This document shows positions 27,535 to 37,064 of a DNA stretch of 64,000 nucleotides, in pieces (the first letter of the stretch is position 1; each line of letters opens with the position of its first letter). The notes beneath the pieces were generated by a model. The model saw only the letters and a program-made list of their open reading frames with translations. It ran no database searches and was not told where the DNA came from. The position numbers and the translations under genes are program-made. The DNA comes from CAYVIB01 sp964451365 (GTDB lineage: Bacteria > Pseudomonadota > Gammaproteobacteria > Pseudomonadales > Cellvibrionaceae), in contig CAYVIB010000009.1 of assembly GCA_964451365.1 (NCBI GenBank), positions 1 through 64,000 on the forward strand, given 5' to 3'.

Positions 27535-27800
27535 TTTCTTCTCCCCTTCAGTCGACTTTGTGCCCAGGAGAGGCACTATACAGATTTTACGCGCCAGGCA
27601 AAGTGAAAGCGGGCACGGGAACGCAATGGATAAACTGTGACTCTATAGGACACCTCTATAATGGAGAGTAGCCTCAGGTTTTCTGGTTGCGCATGCCTGC
27701 ACTAACGTTAGCCCTATCCCAATTAATAGAGGTGCCATAGTGCGACTTCCGGTAAAATCCACCGCGACTATTTGTTTTTTTGACGACCGAAAACATAATA

Positions 27801-28475
27801 ATGACCATGCTCATCCTACTTGTTGAAGATAATCACGATCTCGCCGCCAGTGTGCTCGACTACCTTGAACTCCACGGCTTCGATTGCGACTACGCCCGCC
27901 GCGGCGACCACGCCCTGCAGTTGATTCAGGAAAACGCCTATGACGCGATGATCCTGGATATCATGATGCCGGGCCTGGACGGCCTCAGCCTGTGCAAGGC
28001 GCTCAGAAGCCAGGGCAACAACGCGCCGGTGATTATGCTGACCGCGCGCGACACACTGGAGGATAAGCTGGCCGGCTTCGATGCCGGCGCCGACGACTAC
28101 CTGGTAAAACCCTTCGACCTGCCGGAACTGGCTGCGCGGCTGAAAGTGCTCAGCAAGCGCAAGACCACCAGTAGCAGCACCCTGAAAGTTGCCGACCTGG
28201 AAGTCAACCTGGACAACCACCAGGTGTTTCGCGCGGGACAGCAGATTGACCTCTCCCCCGCCTGCTGGAAGCTGTTGATCGCCCTGATGCAGGCGAGCCC
28301 CAGGGTACTGTCGCGCCATGAGCTTGAGAGCGTCCTGTGGAAAGACAGCCCGCCCGATTCCGAGGCACTTAAATCCCACATGTACACACTGCGCAAGCTG
28401 ATTGATAAACCTTTCCCGACGTCCCTGATTCACACCCTCCGCGGCGTTGGCGTCGCGCTTCGCGATGAACAATGA
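27801..28475 (+). CDS. OmpR/PhoB-type response regulator
   Basis: The protein is about 224 residues. A receiver domain (1-118) carries acidic residues VEDN, phospho-acceptor Asp in MILDIMMPGLDG, the conserved TAR and KPFD. A C-terminal winged helix (about 135-222) follows, with SRHELESVLW and HTLRGVGVAL. The upstream in-frame TTG at 27780 is less likely than the ATG at 27801 (or the one at 27807). It overlaps the histidine kinase gene and forms an operon with it. Confidence 0.9.
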   Translation: MTMLILLVEDNHDLAASVLDYLELHGFDCDYARRGDHALQLIQENAYDAMILDIMMPGLDGLSLCKALRSQGNNAPVIMLTARDTLEDKLAGFDAGADDYLVKPFDLPELAARLKVLSKRKTTSSSTLKVADLEVNLDNHQVFRAGQQIDLSPACWKLLIALMQASPRVLSRHELESVLWKDSPPDSEALKSHMYTLRKLIDKPFPTSLIHTLRGVGVALRDEQ

Positions 28476-29772
28476 AAAAAGCCAGTCCCTGAGGGTCAGG
28501 GTTGGTAAAATTATCGCCATTTTTTCCATTCTGCTGGTGTTTTACTACACTTCGAATTTTGCGCTGCTTTACACTTGGGGCCTCGGCGAAGCAACGCGCG
28601 GAGTGGTCTTGCAGGAAGCCGACCTTTTTATCGAAGCGTACAAAAAAAATAAAAATGCCGAACTTCCCCATACCCGCTCACTGCACGGATATATCGGTGC
28701 CGAAAACGTACCCGGGCATGTAAAACAACAGTTTCCGCCCGAGCAGTGGGATACCTGGCCACGCACTCGCGACGGTATACTGTACCGCTTTGTTAAAAAC
28801 CCGGACTCGGAATCGCATCATCATCTGTTGATCCAGGAACTGCCGGATTCCGAGCAAAAACTTTTCATGTACTACAACGTTACCGTATCAGACGAAAAAG
28901 CGCGGGACGTGTGGGGCAACTTCCGCCGGCTGGCGATTATCGGCAGCGTGGTCGCCATCGCGCTGCTGGTGTTTTTCCGTTACGTTATTTTAAAAGCCAT
29001 CTCACCGCTGGGCAGCCTTTCCGAATGGATTTCAAAAATTGACGAAGACCACCCACCGCAAAGCCTGCCACCCAATCTTGTGAATGACGAAATAGGCCAG
29101 CTTGCATCGCGCCTGTACGATGCGCTCAACCGAATCTACGAACACAACAAAAGGGAAAAACAATTCCTGCGCAACGCCAGCCACGAACTGCGCACGCCTA
29201 TCGCGATTATTCGCAATACTCTGGACGTGCTCGAGTACAAGCGCGGCATTGGTGACGATAATATTGATCCCCTGGTGAGCCGGATTCGTCGCGCCGGCGA
29301 TACCATGAAATCCGTCACCGAAGCGATCCTCTGGCTCGCCGTGGAAAATTATTCCTCACCGATTCGCGAAAACACCGATGTTCGCTCAATCATTGTTAAC
29401 CTGGTGGAAGATAACCGGCACCTGATCCAGGAAAAGGATATCCGTGTTAAATGCGAACTCTACAAACTGGAAAATATTGAAGTTGAAGGCGTTCTGTTGC
29501 ACATCACGCTCGACAACCTGATCAGGAATGCTTTCCAGCATTGCGAACACGGGGAAATTTATATTTCGGCAAAATGCGAACGCTCGATAGAGATTGTGAA
29601 CCGTACACCGGCTTACGGTAACGGCAACCGGGAACCCGAAGGTTACAGTGGCATGCAGACCGGACATTTCGGTCTCGGCCTGGCACTGGTAAATCGAATT
29701 ACCGAGAAACAGGGCTGGCGGTTTTCCTTCGAACTAAAAGATGACACCGCCATCTCAATATTAAATTTCTGA
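28465..29772 (+). CDS. sensor histidine kinase
   Basis: The 435-residue inner-membrane kinase has two transmembrane helices (about 14-34 and 155-175) around a small periplasmic sensor. A linker follows, then the phospho-accepting ASHELRTPIAIIRNTL (His near residue 241) and the ATP-binding N box DNLIRNAFQH and G box GHFGLGLALV. The start ATG at 28465 overlaps the response regulator by 11 bases. The periplasmic signal is unknown: the domain contains QFPPEQWDTWPR and no known ligand motif. Confidence 0.88.
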   Translation: MNNEKSQSLRVRVGKIIAIFSILLVFYYTSNFALLYTWGLGEATRGVVLQEADLFIEAYKKNKNAELPHTRSLHGYIGAENVPGHVKQQFPPEQWDTWPRTRDGILYRFVKNPDSESHHHLLIQELPDSEQKLFMYYNVTVSDEKARDVWGNFRRLAIIGSVVAIALLVFFRYVILKAISPLGSLSEWISKIDEDHPPQSLPPNLVNDEIGQLASRLYDALNRIYEHNKREKQFLRNASHELRTPIAIIRNTLDVLEYKRGIGDDNIDPLVSRIRRAGDTMKSVTEAILWLAVENYSSPIRENTDVRSIIVNLVEDNRHLIQEKDIRVKCELYKLENIEVEGVLLHITLDNLIRNAFQHCEHGEIYISAKCERSIEIVNRTPAYGNGNREPEGYSGMQTGHFGLGLALVNRITEKQGWRFSFELKDDTAISILNF

Positions 29773-29774
29773 CC

Positions 29775-29801
29775 TGTAGGGGCAGACCCATGTGTCCGCC
29801 C
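29775..29801 (+). repeat. dispersed palindromic repeat (GTAGGGGCAG type), second copy
   Basis: GTAGGGGCAGACCCATGTGT (from 29776), continuing with CCGCCC, matches the reverse complement of 26385-26410 at 24 of 26 bases. It begins 4 bases after the histidine kinase stop codon. The following 90 bases are repeat-like and GC-rich up to the terminator at 29899. Confidence 0.65.
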
Positions 29802-29898
29802 ATTATCCCCCGTCCGTCAAGGTTACCTCTACAAATAACGGAGCTGCAAGGCTTACCCCTGCAAAACAAGGGCTGACATGCGGCCCGCCCTGCGGAAT

Positions 29899-29933
29899 AA
29901 AAAAAGGCGATCCTAAAGAAACCGGAATCGCCT
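29899..29933 (-). terminator. rho-independent terminator of the nitrate operon
   Basis: On the minus strand AGGCGATTCC pairs with GGATCGCCT around the loop GGTTTCTTTA, with one bulged base, and is followed by seven T. It lies about 75 bases beyond the stop of the membrane subunit gene at 30010. Confidence 0.75.
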
Positions 29934-30009
29934 AACTGGTGCAAAAGGAGGATGCACTAGGGTCGATCGAACTTTTACCGATCGCGTCTCTTTGTCGAAA
30001 GAGCCTGCG

Positions 30010-31869
30010 TTAGTGACAGTGCATTACCACACCAACCGCGGGGTTCGCCGCCAGACCAATTTCCCGCGCATGCTCTTCAAAACCTTTGTTTTTCCAGAAG
30101 AACGCACCGGGCATGGTGGTTGGCACCACCAATACGTAAAAAAGTGCGCGGCCAATCAGGGAAGTCACCAGTAGCGCCATCGCTACAAACGTCCAGAAGC
30201 TCAAGCCCAACCAGCCTTCGGCGGCGGTAAACGCCAGCACGCCAATCAATACACTATTCAGTCCCAGCAGAATATTGCGCAACAAATAACTTTTGCCAAA
30301 GGTTGTGGTTTGAATGTAATGCGAAACCGCACCCTCGTTTTCCACGCGGGTTAAATCCCGTGCGTGAAAGCACAAGCCAATCGATTCAATAACCAGGCCG
30401 GCGACAACAACCGGCGCAAGGGCAACAAGTAACGGAGCGGAGTCAGAACCTGTCAACTCCAGGTACGGCACATTCAGAACGCCGACAAGCAAGCCGCCAA
30501 GCACCAGCGCATTGCCAAAAAAGCTTGTGCCCGTCTGCCAATGGTTCCAGTAGGGTCGAGCGGGAATTCGATAGCATCGATACATGTAGTACAAACCGGC
30601 AATGCCACCGAAAACCGCCAACACACCGGCAACCGCCGCTGGAACACCGGCGAACATTTCCACCGGGGCACTCAGCCAGACAGGCAAAAAGTTATTTACC
30701 AGTGCATTTTTCGGCAACATGATTAACATGTGCAATCCGGCAAAGGCCATAAAAATTACCACTCCCAGGCCCTCGCGGCTTACCGGCGAATGACGCAGGT
30801 TGTTGAAGCCACGATAAAAGCGAAATGGCTTGCCCAAATGCGTGGTGGACATAAACAGGCCCAGCGCGGCGAAGGCCAGCGCGGTAAATATCAGTGGCAC
30901 ATACATCACGGAGTTCATCACCCGGGTGAAAGCGTCTATTTCAAGCAGCCCTCCCAGGAAACCGATACCGAACAATCCTATCGCGGCCTGCGTCACCAGC
31001 GTGAATATCACCAGCGGGTTTTCTCGTGAAGACAACCGTTTTATATTCCAGAATTTTTCCGTGCCGTTTTTCCGGTCCACTACCGGTTTATATTTTCCGT
31101 CCGCGTTGTTTTTGTGGTATTTCACCGGAATGGAATCGGTCCGGGTGACTTCACGCGGCAGCGTTTTGATTTGCTGAAAACGGATATTGGGGTTGGTGAT
31201 CGACGGGTCCGGAAAGCCGGGAATTTGGGTTTCAATCTGATCGCGGTTTTGCGGCATGTTTTCCACCACACCAAAATCCAGCGCATTTCCCACACAGGCC
31301 GATACGCACGCGGGTTTCAAACCCACTTCAAGGCGATCGACACACATATTGCATTTTTCCACCCGCCCTTTCACCGGGTCCAGCTGTGGCGCGTTGTAAG
31401 GGCACACCCAGGTGCAGTAACCGCAGCCAAAGCAAATATCCGGATCCTGGATAACAGCGCCGTATTCCGGGTGTTTGGTGTAGGCGCGGGTGGGGCAGCC
31501 TTTCAAACACACCGGATCATCGCAGTGGTTGCAGGCCATCGAAATATTCATGCGCGTGAAGTTGGGAAAAGTTCCTCCCTCCACATAACCCACCGAACGG
31601 AAACTCAAATGCGTTGGCAGGTCATTTTTTTCGCTGCACGCGGCCTCGCAGGCGTGACAACCGATGCAATTATCGGCGGTAAAATGGAATGCGTGTTGTT
31701 TGGTTCGATTGGGGTTCGGGCCGATGCCGTCGTCGCCGTTAATCCGCAGGCTCACTCCGTTGTCGTCAACGGGTGTCAGTTTAATTTCTTTGCCATAGCG
31801 GTTTCGCGCCGACGTAACAGGATCCTTCAGTTTCGCATATTCGGGTTCATCGCCGCGTACTGGAATCAT
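30010..31869 (-). CDS. fused DmsB/DmsC-like electron-transfer subunit (4Fe-4S ferredoxin + membrane anchor)
   Basis: The 619-residue protein has two parts. Residues about 60-225 hold sixteen cysteines in four ferredoxin-type groups (CIGCHACEAAC, CNHCDDPVCLKGC, CFGCGYCTWVC, CNMC...CVSAC), as in DmsB and NrfC. From about 280 to 610 are eight or so membrane helices of the DmsC/YnfH anchor type, which oxidises menaquinol or ubiquinol. It follows nasA by one base and ends the operon. The likely role is to pass electrons from quinol to NasA. There is no Tat signal, so the Fe-S part should face the cytoplasm. Confidence 0.88.
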   Translation of the reverse strand: MIPVRGDEPEYAKLKDPVTSARNRYGKEIKLTPVDDNGVSLRINGDDGIGPNPNRTKQHAFHFTADNCIGCHACEAACSEKNDLPTHLSFRSVGYVEGGTFPNFTRMNISMACNHCDDPVCLKGCPTRAYTKHPEYGAVIQDPDICFGCGYCTWVCPYNAPQLDPVKGRVEKCNMCVDRLEVGLKPACVSACVGNALDFGVVENMPQNRDQIETQIPGFPDPSITNPNIRFQQIKTLPREVTRTDSIPVKYHKNNADGKYKPVVDRKNGTEKFWNIKRLSSRENPLVIFTLVTQAAIGLFGIGFLGGLLEIDAFTRVMNSVMYVPLIFTALAFAALGLFMSTTHLGKPFRFYRGFNNLRHSPVSREGLGVVIFMAFAGLHMLIMLPKNALVNNFLPVWLSAPVEMFAGVPAAVAGVLAVFGGIAGLYYMYRCYRIPARPYWNHWQTGTSFFGNALVLGGLLVGVLNVPYLELTGSDSAPLLVALAPVVVAGLVIESIGLCFHARDLTRVENEGAVSHYIQTTTFGKSYLLRNILLGLNSVLIGVLAFTAAEGWLGLSFWTFVAMALLVTSLIGRALFYVLVVPTTMPGAFFWKNKGFEEHAREIGLAANPAVGVVMHCH

Positions 31870-31870
31870 A

Positions 31871-34054
31871 TCAATACATCCTTAATTCCGCGTTCATGCG
31901 CGCCGCGTCTTTCTGCTGGGCCGGTTCCACGCGCACCGCGCATTGCTTGAATGCCGGCTGCCTCGAATAAGGATCCAGCAACCCGAGGGACAAACGATTA
32001 ACGCAGTCGTAAAAATGAAAAGGAATAAATACCATGTTAAATGGAACGCGCTGGGTGGTTTGCACGAGTACCACCGCATCACCACGACGCGATATGAGCC
32101 GGGCGTAGGTCATATGTTTGATTCCCAGTTCGGCCGCCGCATCCGGATTCATTTCCATATACGGGGTCGGACTGAATTTATTGCAATTGCCAATCTTGCC
32201 GGTTTTGGTACGCGTATGAAAATGTTCCACTACCCTTCCGCTGTTTAGCCAAAAGGGAAAATCATCGTCGGGACGTTCGTTATTCTCAACGTAGGGTAAA
32301 GCCAACAATTTTGCCTTGCCATCGGAAAACTGGAACACCCCGTCGGCATACAACCGAGGCGCGCCTTCGCTGTCGCCTTCGCGCATTGGCCATTGAATAC
32401 CGCGTTTTTGTTCAATCAACTCATGACTCATGCCGGAGATGTCCAACATCCGCTTATCTCCTTTGGACAATTGCTTCATTTCCTCGAAAATTTCGGATGT
32501 ATCCAGGGGAAAATTCATTCTTGCACCTTGTTCCCACCTTTTTGCCAATTGACTGAAAATCCAGTGATCCGGTTTTGAATCGGCATAGGGTGGCGCTACC
32601 GGCGTGGTGATATTTACCCGTCTTTCAGTGTTGGTGAAACACCCCTTTTTTTCCGCCCAAACCGCGCCCGGCATATACACATGGGCGTATTGCATGGTTT
32701 CCACATCCTCGTAGGCGTCCTGCACCACGCAAAATTCGAGCTTTTCCAGCGTTTTTCGAATGCGACCTGAATTCGGCATGGATGTCATCGGGTTGGTGGC
32801 GATAATCCACAGCGCCTTGATCTGGCCGGTTTCTATAGCGGGGAAAATATCGGTCTGAAACAGCCCGCGCTTTTTCGGAAAAAATTCAGGATCCACGCCC
32901 CAGAATTTACCCACCTCCTCCCGGTGCCGGGGATTTTCCAGCGCGCGGTAGCCCGGCAGGCCGGAACAGGAAGACCATTCGCGCGTGCCCATGGCATTGC
33001 ACTGGCCGGTAATGGAGAGACTGGTGCCGCCGGGTTTGCCGATGTTGCCGGTAATCAAACACAAATTATTGATTGCGCACACACCGTCCGAACCGTGGGT
33101 ACTCTGGTTAATTCCCATGGTCCAGATACTCATGGCAGCATCGGCCTTGGCATACAAGCGCGCAACATGGCGAATCGTATCTTCGTCTATACCGCAGATT
33201 TTCGCCGCCGTGGTGGGGTCGTACTGTTTTACCAGCGCGGCAAATTCGTCAAAGCCGTTGCAGTGCCGCGCGATATATTCCCTGTCCTCCAGCCCTTCGT
33301 TGAGAATGACATGGGCAAGACTGTTAAGCAGAACCAGATCAGTGCCGGGCGTGATAGGCAAATGAATATCGGCAAACTGGGCGAACATGGTCACCCGCGG
33401 GTCGACGACAATGACTGGAAATTTTCTTTTTTCCAGTGCTTCCTTCAAGCGCCAGTAAATAATCGGATGCTGTTCGGGAAGATTGGAACCAAATGCCAGC
33501 AGGCAACTCGTGTGTTCGAAATCACCGTAGCAACCGGGGGGGCCATCCGAGCCGAAAGATCTTTTGTAGCCGGATACCGCCGACGCCATGCACAACGTTG
33601 TATTTCCATCATAATTGTTGGTGCCGATCACGCCACGCACCAGTTTACCCAAGGTATAAAATTCCTCTGTCATAATCTGGCCGGTGGAAATTACCGCCAC
33701 CGAATCGCGGCCGTACTTTTCCTGGATGCGCTTGAATTCAGAGGCGGTTTTATTCAGCACGGTATCCCAATCGCATTCCCGCCAGCTAAGATATGTTTTT
33801 CCCCTGACCTTCGGTGACGCCCCGCGACCGGAGGCTTTGAATATTTGAGCCTCGGTCAAACCCTTGATACACAACTTGCCGCGATTGACGTCGGCACCAC
33901 CAACTCCGCGTGTGGTGACCGGCAAGCCTTCCTTGTTCAGGCCTATCTCGATTGAGCAACCAACCGAACAATAGCCGCAGGTGGCATATTTCCACTCCGT
34001 CACGCCTTTATCGGAAATTATTATCGGATTTTTTTTCTTTCGTCCGAACAACAT
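31871..34054 (-). CDS. nasA: assimilatory nitrate reductase catalytic subunit (NasA/NarB type)
   Basis: The 727-residue molybdopterin oxidoreductase reduces nitrate to nitrite. An N-terminal 4Fe-4S site (CGYCSVGC...GKLCIKG), the presumed molybdenum-ligand Cys in TTLCMASAVSGYKRSFGSD (about residue 152), and the MGD-binding regions are present. The length equals cyanobacterial-type NarB and lacks the C-terminal [2Fe-2S]/BFD extension of Klebsiella NasA. There is no Tat signal peptide, which argues for the cytoplasmic assimilatory enzyme over periplasmic NapA. It sits between nirD and the DmsBC-like gene. NrfC/formate dehydrogenase-like families are less likely given the nirBD context. Confidence 0.9.
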   Translation of the reverse strand: MLFGRKKKNPIIISDKGVTEWKYATCGYCSVGCSIEIGLNKEGLPVTTRGVGGADVNRGKLCIKGLTEAQIFKASGRGASPKVRGKTYLSWRECDWDTVLNKTASEFKRIQEKYGRDSVAVISTGQIMTEEFYTLGKLVRGVIGTNNYDGNTTLCMASAVSGYKRSFGSDGPPGCYGDFEHTSCLLAFGSNLPEQHPIIYWRLKEALEKRKFPVIVVDPRVTMFAQFADIHLPITPGTDLVLLNSLAHVILNEGLEDREYIARHCNGFDEFAALVKQYDPTTAAKICGIDEDTIRHVARLYAKADAAMSIWTMGINQSTHGSDGVCAINNLCLITGNIGKPGGTSLSITGQCNAMGTREWSSCSGLPGYRALENPRHREEVGKFWGVDPEFFPKKRGLFQTDIFPAIETGQIKALWIIATNPMTSMPNSGRIRKTLEKLEFCVVQDAYEDVETMQYAHVYMPGAVWAEKKGCFTNTERRVNITTPVAPPYADSKPDHWIFSQLAKRWEQGARMNFPLDTSEIFEEMKQLSKGDKRMLDISGMSHELIEQKRGIQWPMREGDSEGAPRLYADGVFQFSDGKAKLLALPYVENNERPDDDFPFWLNSGRVVEHFHTRTKTGKIGNCNKFSPTPYMEMNPDAAAELGIKHMTYARLISRRGDAVVLVQTTQRVPFNMVFIPFHFYDCVNRLSLGLLDPYSRQPAFKQCAVRVEPAQQKDAARMNAELRMY

Positions 34055-34057
34055 AAA

Positions 34058-34396
34058 TTATCTGGCCGCCAGTTCGATTTTTCCCGCATGTTCGCGGACT
34101 TTAAATGTTTTCACTCTTACCGACTCATCTTCCAGGCATACGCCGGTTTCCAGATTGAAATGTTGCTTGTAAAGGGGGGACGCAACCACGACCTGTTCCT
34201 TTAAATCACCCACAATACCGCGCGCGAGCACTGCCGCCTTGGTAAAGGGATCAATTGCGCTGATGGCAAACAATTTTTCCTTTACCCTGAACAGCGCAAC
34301 CTGCTCATCGCCCAGCAGGGCGCGCACGCCGATAAAGGGCTGTACATCGGAGGCATCACAAACAAATTCCCAATGGGATTCCGCAACTTCGCTCAT
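34058..34396 (-). CDS. nirD: nitrite reductase small subunit NirD
   Basis: The 112-residue protein is the small subunit of the NADH-dependent assimilatory nitrite reductase. It has the Rieske-like fold (FVCDASDVQPFIGVRALLGDE, then VVASPLYKQHFNLETGVCLED) but lacks the iron-sulfur ligands of true Rieske proteins, as NirD normally does. The ATG at 34396 has an AGAGA site 7 bases upstream; the in-frame starts further up (34402, 34462) are less likely. It is 92 bases after nirB and 3 bases before nasA. Confidence 0.92.
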   Translation of the reverse strand: MSEVAESHWEFVCDASDVQPFIGVRALLGDEQVALFRVKEKLFAISAIDPFTKAAVLARGIVGDLKEQVVVASPLYKQHFNLETGVCLEDESVRVKTFKVREHAGKIELAAR

Positions 34397-34488
34397 TAAC
34401 ATTTCTCTTGGCACGCTGGTTTCTCTTTTGGTTGGCGGGTGGCGCCCGACGTGTCGGACCATCGCTACCCGCCCTACATTTCTACGAA

Positions 34489-37035
34489 TTAAGCGATTTC
34501 TTTCATTTCCGCATCGACAAATTTGACAACCTCTTCTTCCGTCGCCGGTCGAATCTGTTTGCGCTCTTCAACGAACACCACGGTGTTGTCCTTCTTGTCG
34601 CTGTTGACGAACGTGCGGAAGCGCTTGAGCTTTTCCGGATTTTCAATCGTGGTTTTCCATTCGCACTGGTAGGTTCCGATCACCAGTTCCATTTCTTTTT
34701 CCAACTCATCGCAAATGCCGAGCTTGTCATCGATAATGACGGACTTCAGGTAATCCAGCCCACCCTCCATGTTGTCGCGCCACACGGACGTGCGTTGCAG
34801 GCGATCGGCGGTGCGAACATAAAACATCAGGAAGCGGTCGATATATTTAATCAGGGTTTTGTCATCCAGGCCGGTGGCAAACAGGTCCGCGTGACGCGGT
34901 TTCATGCCGCCATTGCCGCAAACATATAGACTCCAGCCGTTTTCCGTGGCGATTACGCCCACGTCCTTGCTCTGCGCCTCGGCGCACTCGCGTGTGCAAC
35001 CCGACACGGCGAATTTCAATTTGTGCGGTGCGCGCAAACCCTTGTAACGCTCCTCGATATCAATGGCCATGCCGACGCTGTCGAGCACGCCGTAACGGCA
35101 CCAGGTGCTGCCGACACAGGATTTCACCGTGCGCACCGCCTTGCCGTAGGCGTGACCGGTTTCAAAACCGGCGTTCACCAATTCTTTCCAGATCAACGGC
35201 AGTTCATGCTGTTGCGCACCGAACAGGTCAATTCGCTGACCGCCGGTAATTTTGGTATACAGGTTATATTTTTTTGCCACCTGGCCCAGTACGATCAGTT
35301 TTTCCGGCGTAATCTCGCCTCCGGCAACACGCGGAACAATCGAGTAGGTCCCGTTTTTTTGCATGTTCGCCATAAAGTAGTCGTTGGTGTCCTGCAAGCC
35401 CGCGTGCTGGTCCTGCAGCACGTAATCGTTCCAGCAACTGGCAAGGATGGATGCAACAGCCGGTTTACAAATATCGCAACCCAGGCCTTTGCCATGTTTC
35501 TCAATCAGTTCGGGAAAAGTTTGAATTTTTTCCACCCGAACGATGTGGTAAAGCTCCTGTCGCGTGTGGGGAAAATGTTCGCAGATATCCGTGTTGACCT
35601 CGACACCGAGTTTGGTAAGTTCGCTGTTGAGAAGCTGGGTTGTCAGTGCGACGCAACCGCCGCAACCGGTGCCGGCTTTGGTCTGGGCTTTGATATCGCC
35701 AATGGTCACCGCGCCTTCGGCCACCGCCTGGCAAATCCGGCCTTTGGTAACTTCATGGCAGGTACAGATATGCGCGGTTTCAGGCAAGGCATCGACACCC
35801 ATCGCGGCGGAGGCCGCACCTTCGAGAGTAGGCAGGATCAGCGCCTCCGGCGCTTCCGGCAAATCCATGCCGTGAACGCACATTTGTTGGAGTGTGCCGT
35901 AGGCTTCGACGTCGCCCACCAAAACAGCACCGAGCAATTTGCTTCGATCCTGTGAAACGATCAGGCGCTTGTAAACTTCGGCAACACCGTCCTGGTAGAT
36001 ATAACTCATCGCGCCGGGCGTTCTGCCGTGGGAGTCACCAATGCTTGCCACATCCACACCGAGCAGTTTCAGTTTTGTGCTCATATCCGCGCCGGTAAAT
36101 TCCTCTTCACAGCCGGCAATATGGGACACCGCCACTTTCGCCATTTGGTAACCCGGCGCGACGAGACCGAAGATGCGTCCGTTCCACAATGCACACTCAC
36201 CAATGGCATAAATGTTTTCGATCGATGTCTGGCAGTAATTGTTAATCACGATCCCGCCGCGTTCACCGATCTCAATGCCAAATTGTCGAGCAAGTTCGTC
36301 CTGCGGGCGGATACCGGCGGAAAACAGGATCATGTCGGTTTCAAGCTGAGAGCCATCGGCAAAGTTCATGCTGTAACGTTTTTCTTCACCGTCAACAATT
36401 TCCTGGGTATTTTTTTCCGTATGGATTGTCACGCCCAAGGCCGATATTTTTTTGCGCAGCAGTTCACCACCGCCTTCATCCAGCTGCACCGCCATCAGGC
36501 GCGGTGCAAATTCCACCACATGCACTTCGAGGCCGAGGTTTTTCAGCGCATTGGCCGCTTCCAGGCCCAACAGGCCACCGCCGACCACCACACCCACTTT
36601 GCTTTCACGGGCCGATGCGGTAATCGCTTCCAGGTCTTCAATGGTTCGATACACCAGGCAGTGCGGCTGGTCCTTGCCGGGAATGGGTGGAACGAAAGGA
36701 AAGGAACCTGTCGCCAGCACGAGCTTGTCATAGCTTTCCTCGCGCCCACTGGCGGTAACCACTTTGCTTTCCGACGGCTTTAATTCAACGACCTTGTCAT
36801 TGAGTACATAGTTGACGCCGTTTTCACGGTAGTAGGTTTCCGACGTGAGCATCAAATCATCGGCTGTCGCGCCGGCAAAATAGCTGCTCAACTGCACCCG
36901 GTCGTACGCCAGCCGGGGTTCTTCGGAAAAGGTAATGATCTCGTAGTCAGATGACTTCTCGTGGTTCAGCAAATTCTCGATGAATTTGTGCCCCACCATT
37001 CCGTTACCTACAACGACTATTCGCTCTTTACTCAT
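34489..37035 (-). CDS. nirB: nitrite reductase large subunit NirB
   Basis: The 848-residue NADH-dependent enzyme reduces nitrite to ammonium. Domains in order: FAD and NADH binding (IVVVGNGMVGHKF at residue 5; VGVVVGGGLLGLEAA near 145), a BFD [2Fe-2S] region (CTCHEVTKGRICQAV, CGGCVALT), then ferredoxin-type half-domains and the siroheme/4Fe-4S site (CVGSTWCRYGV; SGCTRECAEAQSKDVG). All cluster cysteines are present. The siroheme comes from uroporphyrinogen via the cobA product encoded immediately upstream, 29 bases away. Confidence 0.95.
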   Translation of the reverse strand: MSKERIVVVGNGMVGHKFIENLLNHEKSSDYEIITFSEEPRLAYDRVQLSSYFAGATADDLMLTSETYYRENGVNYVLNDKVVELKPSESKVVTASGREESYDKLVLATGSFPFVPPIPGKDQPHCLVYRTIEDLEAITASARESKVGVVVGGGLLGLEAANALKNLGLEVHVVEFAPRLMAVQLDEGGGELLRKKISALGVTIHTEKNTQEIVDGEEKRYSMNFADGSQLETDMILFSAGIRPQDELARQFGIEIGERGGIVINNYCQTSIENIYAIGECALWNGRIFGLVAPGYQMAKVAVSHIAGCEEEFTGADMSTKLKLLGVDVASIGDSHGRTPGAMSYIYQDGVAEVYKRLIVSQDRSKLLGAVLVGDVEAYGTLQQMCVHGMDLPEAPEALILPTLEGAASAAMGVDALPETAHICTCHEVTKGRICQAVAEGAVTIGDIKAQTKAGTGCGGCVALTTQLLNSELTKLGVEVNTDICEHFPHTRQELYHIVRVEKIQTFPELIEKHGKGLGCDICKPAVASILASCWNDYVLQDQHAGLQDTNDYFMANMQKNGTYSIVPRVAGGEITPEKLIVLGQVAKKYNLYTKITGGQRIDLFGAQQHELPLIWKELVNAGFETGHAYGKAVRTVKSCVGSTWCRYGVLDSVGMAIDIEERYKGLRAPHKLKFAVSGCTRECAEAQSKDVGVIATENGWSLYVCGNGGMKPRHADLFATGLDDKTLIKYIDRFLMFYVRTADRLQRTSVWRDNMEGGLDYLKSVIIDDKLGICDELEKEMELVIGTYQCEWKTTIENPEKLKRFRTFVNSDKKDNTVVFVEERKQIRPATEEEVVKFVDAEMKEIA

Positions 37036-37064
37036 TATTTAATCCTCGTTTTTCGTTCGAGCCT

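Noticed and set aside
27651..27734. CACCTCTAT/ATAGAGGTG inverted repeat as an operator of the two-component genes
   Set aside because: The 9-base arms are 66 bases apart with no further symmetry, so chance cannot be excluded.
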